Source of the DNA: Cordia subcordata
Lineage: Eukaryota; Streptophyta; Magnoliopsida; Boraginales; Cordiaceae
Assembly: GCA_028554755.1 (NCBI GenBank)
Contig: JAPTOF010000006.1
Coordinates: forward strand, 15,437,001-15,501,000
Length of the DNA: 64,000 nt
Direction: 5' to 3'
In this document: in pieces, positions 45,451 to 54,913 of the stretch
Numbering within the stretch: position 1 is the first letter of the stretch
Layout: each line of letters opens with the position of its first letter
Made by a program: the position numbers and the translations under genes
The notes under the pieces: generated by a model
Databases searched by the model: none
Told to the model about the DNA's origin: nothing
Seen by the model: only the letters and a program-made list of their open reading frames with translations

Positions 45451-46258
45451 CATGCCAGTTGGAGCAATAATGATAGGAGCTGAAGTTTTAAAACCCAATA
45501 TGGTGGTTGACATATCTATTCTGCTGACATCCACGAGAATCCTTGGCCGAATACTAAAATCATAAAGAGGTTTGATTAATAGTCCCAGTTACTAGCTAAT
45601 TGTAAGTATGTGTTAACAACTCACATGATACTACGAAATGCTTCCACATTTTCTTTTAGTGTATACTCGTCTTCAGCTCCCCTAGCGTAGTAGTCATAAT
45701 ACATCTTTGGAAGCCTTTACCTTGCAAGTTCTTGAAAGTCATTTATGTTGACAGGTTCAGGAGCCATTTAGCCTGCAAAGTATGAGTCCTACATGTTAAC
45801 TTTCTGGTTATACATTCATGACATGATCATACAACTTCAATTCAATTTTGATATAAAGGAATATCAGAATGAAAGAAATTTGACAGACTACATGTCATAT
45901 ACAGAACATAACTGTGAGCTCAGCATGTGCAATGCATAGTTTCTTTGAGACCTAGAATAAGGCATTTCGCTTTCAGATCCTATGTGCGAACCCCAAGCCC
46001 GTGTGCAAGATCCGTTTCATAGGCTTAGGGAATAAATCTCTTTGGTCAAATGTCAATTAGGCTCAAAATGGTTAGTTGAGATTAGTATATAACTATATAA
46101 GCTACCAGCATCAACTTACTGAACATACACTGCATCATTATCTCCCCTCAATGTGGGATGTCACAGAACCACAACATCATACCATCAAGAATTCACCATC
46201 AAACTAGTGCTGCAAAATTTTGGAAAAATTCTTTTCTTGTGCCTATACTAATCAAACT

Positions 46259-46517
46259 GTTAATACAATAAGTAAATAAACTAATATTCTCTTTACAAGC
46301 TTAAGCTTTTAAGCTTTTAGATGAGGTGATAATTCTAAGATATAATCAGAACGTGGAAGCTAAACGGCACATGTTCAATCCTTATCACCACCAATTTAAA
46401 AATATTAAATTGTCCACGTGCAAGTTCTAAACAAATCATGCTGCACGCGAAAGAGCGTGTTAATACAATGGATAAATATACTAATATAAACTTTTAGATG
46501 AGGTGTTAACTCTAAAA
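46259..46517 (+). mobile_element. Second, more diverged TRIM of the same family
   Basis: Terminal repeats begin tgttaatacaat at 46259 and 46458 and contain the 'cttttagatgaggtg' block of the first TRIM; the 3' repeat has lost part of its middle. The primer site is decayed ('tataatcagaacg'). CAAAC flanks it at 46254-46258 and 46518-46522. Lies upstream of the HAOX start. Confidence 0.75.
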
Positions 46518-46522
46518 CAAAC

Positions 46523-47390
46523 AACTTCTCAGCATTGGAAACAATTTTAAAAAACAACAAAAAGAAAATGTTGTTTCCTTAACAGATGGCTCATTAAACA
46601 TTAATTTCAACAAGCAATCAATCTTCGCCATCTTTACGTAAAGTCAACGACCTTGTTTCCAAATTTATATAACCACCCTTTAGAATCTTTATGTAAAGTT
46701 AACTATGCTTGTAACCTCTGACCAAATAACATACAAAAGCCAAAAAGAAAAAAAAAAAAGAAGCAAAAAGCTATGATTGTAACTAGCAGATAGAGAATAA
46801 ATCAATCAAACGAAAACAAGTCGATCAACAGTTTAATAGAAATCAGGGGTGATAATACAATTGACCCCTATGTTGATAAATACAGTAAATGCCCAAGCAC
46901 TTCCTTATCGTGTTTCATAAAAATGCAAGTTATGGCATATATCAAACTAATTAGAACCTGTTGATCCAAACCAATATTGCAGAAATAATTACTTGCACCA
47001 TTTTTCTTTTTGGGTCAGTATTACTTGTACCATTCACTATTTAGAAAATACAAAAAAAAAGAAAAAAGAAAAAAGAAAAAATCAGAATGAGGACAGAGGA
47101 CTCATAAGTCTTAAGTATGCTATGTCAAGTAACTTAACGAGTATAGTTGTTGTACCTATGAGAAGTTGACCGCTTCAAAGTGTAGCAAGAGTACTAGTGT
47201 GTGTTGTGTGTGTGTATTGATCTTAGTAAAGTATGATCTTGAAAGAGTTTTGTTTTTATATTGTGTATAGTACATGTACAAGTGTTAGAAATCGAGCAGC
47301 ACTTATATCAAGGTGCAAAACCCTTTTTCCCGGTGCAAATCTGGGTGTCTCATCAACAAAATACTCAAAATATCTTCTTCTATTCTATTG
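46523..47390. other. Intergenic, no gene seen
   Basis: AT-rich; holds a short (GT)n run at about 47196-47216 and poly-A stretches. Nothing recognisable as a gene. Confidence 0.5.
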
Positions 47391-47394
47391 ATAT

Positions 47395-47680
47395 AATTCG
47401 GTATTATGGCATTAAGATTTCTAAGGTTTAACCAAGGCTTAGCTCAGGACCCCACTACTCGTCGTATTTGGTTTGGTATTGCTACCGCACATGACTTCGA
47501 GAGTCATGATGATATTACTGAGTAACCAGCCTTCTTAAGATCAAATAGTCGGGGGAAGGGCAAAAAGCTCTCCGTTCCTAGTTCTTGTATAGCTGGATCC
47601 TCCAAAACCACAAGAATCCTTAATTAGAATGGGATTCCAACTCAGCATATTTGACATCGTTCACCGTATGATCTATCGCT
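47395..47680 (+). pseudogene. psaB: Plastid DNA insert: 5' end of psaB joined to another plastid-like piece
   Basis: From ATG at 47407 the plus strand reads [20 protein letters not shown], then [19 protein letters not shown], the start of photosystem I P700 apoprotein A2, with only two changes in about 40 residues and a TAA at 47524-47526 just where the similarity stops. The real protein has about 734 residues. The following 'gggggaagggcaaaaagctctccgttcc' stretch (about 47550-47650) resembles plastid spacer DNA that I associate with the rRNA operon region, not with psaB. The piece is therefore a nuclear plastid DNA insertion of two joined fragments, not a gene. Confidence 0.8.
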
Positions 47681-47817
47681 TTGCTTTTTCTTTTTCTTTT
47701 TAGGACAAAAGTGTCGCTTTCGAAGGGCAGTGCTCTCCTGACCAAAAAAAAAAAAAAGAAGAAGAAGAAGAGCAGTGCCCATGAGAAAAAAAAAAGTGTA
47801 TAGGAAAGGAAGAGTTA

Positions 47818-47935
47818 GAGCCTTGTTGGCTCTGCATAGTTTGCAGCTTATAAGTTTTTAGAGAAAAGAACTTTTTTATATGATTTTTACTATTTGCAGC
47901 TTATAAATCCGAAATAAGATTAGTCAAATTGGCTG
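47818..47935. mobile_element. Short Tourist-like MITE (118 bp)
   Basis: Starts GAGCCTTGTTGGCTCTGC, ends AAATTGGCTG, flanked by TTA (47815-47817, 47936-47938). Same family as 38137-38255 with a more decayed right end. Confidence 0.65.
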
Positions 47936-47971
47936 TTAATTATCCGTTTACGACTTGTGAGTTTTTTTGAG

Positions 47972-48834
47972 TTCACTTTTCTAAAGCCATTGCAAAACTA
48001 ACCCAATTTTGAAATCATTTTCAAAATTAGCCTAAACGACTTCTAGGAATTTGACAACAAATCTTGGGAATTCATCATGAATTTTGGGACTTCGTTAGTT
48101 TTTTTTTTTTTTAAAGAGAATTTGCTAGGAATGAATTCTGGGAATTCTTGAATGAATTCCTAGAATTCTTTATTCTGGGAATTCGTTGAAATAGCAGCTA
48201 AGCATTACAACCAGCATTATCATCAAGTCATGCTTCTTCTTCTCCAGCAATAAGAAGGATTGTTCATAGGAAGAATAGCTAACAATAAGCTGAAATGCAA
48301 CACTCTAATGGCGCTTTAGCTCCTCAAAGGTTTAAATGGATGATTTTCCTTCCTCCCCAAATGGAGAGCACGGTCTCAACATGAATGCAAGCTTCGTTGC
48401 AACTTTTTTCACTCATTTCACCCAAGCATTATGGATCTCCTTTTGATCCTAAGCTTGGGAGGAACAATATTTCAACAGCTAAATTGAATTTGTAGCATTA
48501 GAATTTGATGAAAATCAACGCTTAAATGGCTAAGAACAAGTCGTAAAAGAGTTAGGAGAAAGAAGAGAGTATTGGCAAAAAATTTGGAGAAAAAAGAGAA
48601 AAATGGTCTTTGTCTGCTTGGCATTTGGCAAGGACAAATAAAAACGAATTCTTAGAATTCATTTGACAAATTCCCAGAATTCATTTATGAAATTGCTTTA
48701 GTTTCTGTCAGGATTTGAAAGGCTGGTCAACCACGAATTCCCAGAAAATGTAGACGAATTCCTAAAGTTTGTTTGGGGCATTTTGAAATTGCAATAAAAA
48801 AATGGGTATTTTTGCTATGGTTTTGGAAAAGTGG
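47972..48834. mobile_element. Non-autonomous DNA element rich in GAATTC palindromes
   Basis: Left end tcacttttctaaagccattg and right end (reversed) ccacttttccaaaaccatag are inverted relatives. Both subterminal regions carry repeated palindromic units such as gaattcctagaattc, gaattctgggaattc and variants (about 48050-48190 and 48645-48765). About 860 bp; no coding sequence. Confidence 0.55.
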
Positions 48835-49371
48835 GCCAAAATTAAAAAAAAATTCCATAACTAATTTGGTTTTTCTTTTCTTATGTTGGAGAGTCAAACT
48901 AATTTTTACAATTTAACATTTTATTTGAGTTTATGAAAATTAGAAGAAAGGAATAGAAATTTCTAATTCTCTTATTTGAGTTTGAATATGAAGCATAAGG
49001 AGAGAGAAGGACGAAGCTCACCCTTCTATAATCCCAAAACTTGATCTCCAAAATTTGGGTCAAGCGAAGGGGAGAAAAAGTTTTATAAAAATGACTATTT
49101 CAACCTTTATTCTAAAGTTTACATAAAAAAAAAAGCGTAAGAAATTTAATTTATAATACCATACTACTATGTTTAAGTTACTGTCAGAATTGGATGAAAT
49201 GTGAAAGGAAATTAGATAATATAGATACGTAAGTTATATTTTTGATATAATTTACAGATTTTATTATTTATTTAATAACTATTTTCTTATCATCATAATT
49301 TTGGTTGAGAAACATTTGTAACTATAATGTGAAGCTTGAATTTGATACGTTGGCTTTGCATATGGCATTGG
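48835..49371. other. Intergenic, nothing recognised
   Basis: AT-rich DNA leading up to the copia LTR. No open frame of note. Confidence 0.4.
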
Positions 49372-50040
49372 ATGTTACAATTAGATGCTAAGGGAAATTG
49401 CATGTAAGACAATTATGGTTTGCAATGATGACCTCATGATGGTTGTAATCATTGATGCAATGATAAGGTTACTTGTAAATTTGCTTAATGGCATTTGGTG
49501 GTAGAGATGTTGAGGAGTCTTGAAACGTTTCATCCATATATTGCTCGCCTGCTATAATGGAGTTAATTGGTTTGAGGTTTTAGTCTATTTCGTTCCCTAT
49601 AAATAGTGGTTTTTCATTGCAAAAGACAGTTTTTTGAGCATATGATTTCATAGTTTTCTAGTAGGACCTCCAAGACACAGAAAATTTCTGTTCTATTCTT
49701 GCATAGCATTCTAGCGTTCTAGTACTTAGACCGTGCATTATAGAGAGAGTTCTTCACTCACTGGTTCACAAGCTCTTGCAAAGGTATACTATCCGACGTA
49801 AGAGGTAAAAACCGTTGTATCCTGTGAGGGATACACCACGACCTTTAGCACTATTGTAGGAGGCATATATATCCCTTTAGGACATCATTCTACTAGCCTT
49901 GGTTTTATTATTTATTTTTCTATTTACATATTGATGTTGTACTGGTCTAATTTTCCAAAAGCAAAATAAAATATTTTTGCTATTTCCTTTCAATTTCTAT
50001 TGTTGCTTTGCATATCTTATTTTTAACAATCTTAAGGTAT
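49372..50040 (+). mobile_element. 5' LTR of a copia element (approximate)
   Basis: Starts about TGTTACAATTAG at 49372, has a TATA box ctataaatag at 49597-49606 and a promoter-proximal transcribed region before the Gag reading frame. The LTR end and primer site are decayed, so the right limit is only an estimate. The matching 3' LTR is not in the window. Confidence 0.45.
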
Positions 50041-50336
50041 TTTACTTAATTTGTTTTTCTTTACGGGTTTGAAAAACTATAGTATTTATTGCTTACAGTT
50101 CTTAAATCTATTTTATATTTTTCTTTTCTGAATTCTCTGCAAGTTTAGAAAAACTATGGTATGAATTGCTTACAGTTTTCAAATTTGTTTCAAATAGAGA
50201 CTGAATTTCAAGTTCATTAAATTTTCTACAGAACTACTAAAATTTAATTGTTATCTCTTGAAATTGTTTTACAATTTGAGATACTAATGTTTGTTGCTTA
50301 AGTGCAGAAAACTTTATACCTTAGCTCTTTGAAATG

Positions 50337-51600
50337 TCTAGAAATAACGAGAACCAAACCCAAACTAGAAATAATGATCAAGTTTAGTTTGTGGATAACA
50401 CACAAACTTGCAACGCTGGGACAAGTGTAATTGGAGTTTCAATTGCTATCCCGAACATTACCATGACTGGGAATACCTCGATTGTGACCATTGGGAATAC
50501 CCCAATTGGAGTTACTGTGACCGAAAACATTGGAAAATTTTCAACAAATAATATGACTGTGTAGGTTTTTAGGACTGCACAAGGATTTGGTGGCTTTGGA
50601 TCCGGGATTGCATCTAGTCAAGGGTTTTGCCTCACTTGGGCAAGCTACTAATATTGCAACTGTTGCTGGGTCGAGCAATGGATTTGGAGACATTACAAAC
50701 ATTGCCGGTCCATGCAATGCTTTCAGAGGTAGGCCAGTGTTTGGGACAACTAGATATGCATCTCTACCATCACATGTGGAAAAGCTAGAAAAGTTTACTG
50801 GCAAGGACTACAAGACATGGTAGCTCCAAATGGAGTTTATCTCCCAACCTTGAGGGTGTTCGTGTATGTGTATCAAGACACTCTGTCATTGGGAGATAAC
50901 CCGAACGTGTAGATGGTGGCAGCTTAACTTTCTTTGCCAGAATTACATTTTGAATTGTTTTAGATAGTTCTTTGAATAAAGTGTATGCTAGATATAAAAT
51001 GACAAAAGAAGTATCAATGTCACTAGAGAAAAAATATGAGCTAGAATGTGTAAGCACGAAGAAATTCATGATAACTAGATATCTAGAATTCTACATGACG
51101 GATTCTAAACCAGTGATGTTGCAGGTACAAGAATACCAGTTAATCATCCAAGAGCTCCATGCTGAGGGAATGCCTCAAGTTGACCAATTTCAAGTGGCAA
51201 CCTTGATAGAGAAATTACCTCTTTGATGGAAGAAGTTTAAAAATCACCTTAAACACAAGCAATACGAGATAACAATGAAGAACTTGATTCTAAGGCTTAG
51301 AATTGAGGAGGAGAACCATTTGACTAACAAATAGGGTATCCATGGTAGAATGAAATATAAAGCTCATATGGTGGAGCATGGTCCTAACCTCAACAAGAAG
51401 AGGAAGTTCACAAGCCAAGCCAAACGAGAGTAGAAGGGTAAGGGCAAAGCAGTTGCTTGAAAACTTGATAGTAACTACATCTGTGATAAAAAGGGTCACA
51501 AGGCAAAGGATTGTAGATTGTGCAAAAGGAAGGCTTTTGCAAATCTTGTGGATGGCTTGGGAGATGACGTGTCTAATCTGACTATTTCAATAGTAGTGTT
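50337..51600 (+). pseudogene. Copia Gag, decayed
   Basis: Starts at ATG 50337 (MSRNNENQTQ...). It has a Gly/Thr-rich N-terminus, then HVEKLEKFTGKDYKTW (50780-50823), the typical start of the Gag domain, FLCQNYIL-like and ARFLEFYMTDSKPV-like pieces in other frames (50930-51230), LIEKLPL (about 51205) and a damaged CCHC knuckle ending CDKKGHKAKDCR (about 51480-51515). Several stops and frame slips. The order and wording fit the clade of copia elements with long Gly/Asn-rich Gag leaders. Confidence 0.75.
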
Positions 51601-54600
51601 TGAGGTAAACATGGTGGCTAACCCAAAGTAGTGGTTCATAGACACAGGGGCAACAAGACATGTTTGTTTTAAAAGAAGGCTGTTCTTTTCTTACACAGCT
51701 AACTTTGGAGGGAAAGTCCAGTACATGGGAAACTCTACAACTTCTCAAGTGGTAGGTATAGGAAACGTTGTTCTAGAAATGACCTAAGGAGCTAAGCTAA
51801 CTCTTAAGAATATTCTGCATGTTCCTAAGATTAGAAAGAATCTATTGTCCAACTCCTTGTTGGCAAAGTTGGCCTTTCTATGCTTTCTAGTGCTGATAAA
51901 GTTGTAATAAAGTAGGGACACAATTTTGTATCTCTATGAGGGAATGTATAAGCTAAGTGTTAAAGCCCAAGTCCTAAATGAAAATGTAACTGCTGGGCCT
52001 TCACGCCAAAAAGAAATGAATAAAATTATTCCTTTTGCTTACTTTTTTGAGTGTCCTAATTTATGGCACAAACTACTGAGATGGGAATTTTGATTCCTTA
52101 AACAAACGTATAAAAATGGGCCTAATCCATGAGTGGATTTTTCTAACTATAAAAAACATGAAGTTTGTGTTAAATCAAAATTAACTAGAACTACTTTTAA
52201 ATTAGTAAAAAGGGTCACAAAAACTCTTGATTTAATCCACAGTGACATTTGTGACTTATAATATGTGCAAACTAGAGGCGATAAAAAGTATTTTATAACT
52301 TTTATTAATGACTGCACAAGGTACTACCATGTATACCTAGATCCAAAGATGAAGCTTTCGATGCTTTTAAGCTATATCAAGCTGAGGTTGAAAATCAACC
52401 AGGTAAGAAGATCAAAACTTTGAGAAGTGATAAAAGTGGAGAATATGTATATTCCTTTGAAACCTACTGTGCTGAACAAGGGATAATACACCAAACGATA
52501 CACCAGACAATATCTCTGTATTCTTTACAACAAAATGGTATTGTTGAATGCAAAAACAGGACTCTTAAAGAAATTATGAATGCCTTACTGATAAATTTAG
52601 GTTTGCCTCAAAACTTGTGGGAGGAAGTGGTTTTAATTGCAAATCATGTTTTAAATAAGATACCCCGTAAGAAATTAGAAAAGATGCCATATGAATTGTG
52701 GAAAGGCTGACCGCCTTCTTACAAATATTTAAGGGTATAGGGTTGTTTAGCTAAGGTAGGAGTTCCGACTCCCAAGATGGTCAAGATAGGAACAAATATA
52801 GTTGACTATATTTTTATTGGGTATGCGTAGAACAGTGCTACGTACAGATTTATTGTACATACGTCAAATATCTAACATTCGTGAGAATAAAGTTATTGAA
52901 TCTCAGAATGTCAAGTTCTTTGTGATGACATTCCCATACAAAGGGTCTTAAGAACCAAGTTATTTTGAATGAGGTTCATCTAAGAGAACTCTTGACTATT
53001 CAGATGTAGATAAAAAAGCTGGCGAACCCAGATATAGTAAAAGGGCAAGGATGTCTATGTCTTTTGGGCCTGACTTTATAACTTTAATGTTATAGAGTAA
53101 GCCCATAACCTTTAAGGAAGCAATGTCTACTCCCGAGGCATCTCTTTGGAAAGAGTTGGTGAATAGTGAGATTGGGTCCATCATGCACAATCATACTTGG
53201 GAATTGATGGATCTATCTCCTTGGAAATAAGCCTTTAAGGTGTAAATGAATTTTCAAGAGGAAAATGAAGGCTGATAGATCTATTGATAAGTATAAGGTC
53301 TAGTTGGTTATAAAAGGTTATAGCTAGAACGAGGGTCTAGATTATTTTGACACTTATTCACCAGTTACGAGAGTTACAACTATTTAGATGTTGATAGCTA
53401 TTGCAGCTTTATACAATGTAGAGATCTATCAAACGGATGTAAAATTAGCTTTCTTGAGTGGGGATCTAAAATAGAAGATCTATATGGAACAACCTAAAAG
53501 ATTTGTAGTTTCTGGTCAAGAGAAGAAAGTTTGTAGGCTTGAGAAATGCTTTTATAGATTGAAATAAGCACCTAAGCAATGGCATGAGAAATTTGATCAA
53601 GTCATGCTTACAAATGGCTCTGAAACTAATGAGTGTGACAATTGTGTCTACTAGAAAGGCACATATTAGAATTTCGTTATTATCTGTCTTTATGTAGACG
53701 ACATGCTTATTATTGTGAGGGATAATAAAGCAATTGTGTCTACCAAGAAGATACTTTCTCGTAATTTTCAAATGAAAGACATGGGTGTTGCAGATGTGAT
53801 CGTCGGTATAAAAATTATAAAGACACCTGATGGTCTGGCCTTGTCTTAGTCTCATTGTATTGAGAAAATACTAGATGAGTTTAATAAAGGTGACAATGGG
53901 ATTGCAAAAACTCCTCAAGAGTGTACATTTGAGGAAAAACACGGGTGAAGGGGTATTCCAATTGGAATATTCCCAGATTATAGGGAGTCTAATGTATATA
54001 ATGAATTGTACAAAACTAGACATAGCTTATGCGGTACATAGGCTAAGTAGGTACACTAGTAATCCAAGCCAGGAACACTGGGTTGTAGTTGTTAGGGTCT
54101 TAAGATATTTGAGATACAGAACGAGTTATGGGCTACACTATATAAGAGATCCAGCAATACTTGAAGGGTACAGTGACGCTATTATATATCTGACACAAAA
54201 GATTCAAGATTCACGAGTGGATATGTCTTTACCTTAGCGACTGCAGCTATGTGGAAATCCATTAAGCAAATGTGCGTAGCTAGATCTACTATGGAATTTG
54301 AGTTTATAGCTTTGGCAAAAGCTGGGGAAAGAGCTGAATGGTTTCAACATTTCTTAGAGGACATTCATGTTAGCCAAAGCTTGTGGTAGCTATTAGTATC
54401 CACTAAAATAGCCAATCTGCAATTTGTAGGGCACAGAGCGTCATGTATAACGGTAAGTCTAGGCGCATATGCCGAAAAAATCACCCCATTAAGCAATTGC
54501 TCTCTAATGGCGTTATCATTCTAGACTATGTGAAATCTAAAGATAACATTGTAGATCGCTCACCAAAGGGGTGAACAAAGAGCAAGTTGTAAATTTGTTG

Positions 54601-54640
54601 AGGGAAATAGGTTTTAAGCCCATGAACTAATTGAAGAATT
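51600..54640 (+). pseudogene. Copia Pol: protease, integrase, reverse transcriptase, RNase H, decayed
   Basis: Protease at about 51625-51860 with WFIDTGATRHVCF; integrase core at about 52220-52710 with DLIHSDICDL, SDKSGEY, QQNGIVECKNRTL; RT from about 53100 with KEAMSTPEASLWKELVNSEI, DVKLAFLSGDL (53435-53470) and the catalytic LYVDDMLII at 53690-53715; RNase H from 53930 with [19 protein letters not shown] (about 53985-54040) to about 54640. The domain order PR-IN-RT-RH is that of Ty1/copia. Many stops in each domain. The element stops abruptly at 54913, where an Athila-like LTR starts. Confidence 0.85.
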
Positions 54641-54913
54641 ACCATAATTGACAACCCTACCTTGTTGACAGGAGACCCCTGAATCTTGGTTCAAAAGAAA
54701 AACTAGATTATGTATGACTATACTAATTCATATGGTAAGTAAACAATGCAGGCTGTGCGGTTTAGGATAAGCCTTTGCTTTTAATGGTTATTGTTGCTTG
54801 GGAAGACAAGTGGGGTATAATAGGGTACTCTTCACGAAGAATCACCTATATGAGCAAGGAAGGCCTGCTTCTAAGAGAATTGGAGGCTGAATTCTCTAAG
54901 TACTAATGAATAC

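Larger units (their letters stand above)
39074..45767 (-). pseudogene. HAOX: Peroxisomal (S)-2-hydroxy-acid oxidase (HAOX / GLO4-5 type), broken
   Basis: FMN-dependent alpha-hydroxy-acid oxidase family (glycolate oxidase relatives), which oxidise 2-hydroxy acids to 2-oxo acids with H2O2 in peroxisomes. Exons on the minus strand: 45767-45625, 45553-45163 (split by a TRIM), 45015-44969, 44897-44820, 43805-43681, 43483-43426, 42680-42618, 42342-42273, 41133-41033, 39451-39347, 39232-39074; without the insert they sum to 357 codons, near the family's 360-370. Visible motifs: [39 protein letters not shown] (with the catalytic His), [22 protein letters not shown]. Lesions: TAA at codon 17 where the family has Gln (45715-45717); TRIM 45190-45450 inside exon 2; exon 10 acceptor reads gcgg instead of gcag at 39452-39455. 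Further oddities are NGG for the conserved DGG and changes at the exon 1/2 junction. The C-terminus ends HYVQTRT without a clear peroxisomal SKL-like signal. Convergent with NUP107. Confidence 0.85.

Noticed and set aside
45700..45767. A true intron after HAOX codon 16 (CAAG/GTAAAG)
   Set aside because: The sequence right after the TAA continues the conserved protein in the same frame ([16 protein letters not shown]), so it is exon with a nonsense change. Use as a cryptic donor remains possible and is listed separately.
47407..47526. psaB as a real gene
   Set aside because: Only about 40 of some 730 codons are present, with a stop and unrelated sequence after it, inside nuclear transposon-rich DNA.
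53466..53855. 129-codon minus-strand open frame
   Set aside because: It is the antisense shadow of the copia reverse transcriptase, including the YVDD region.
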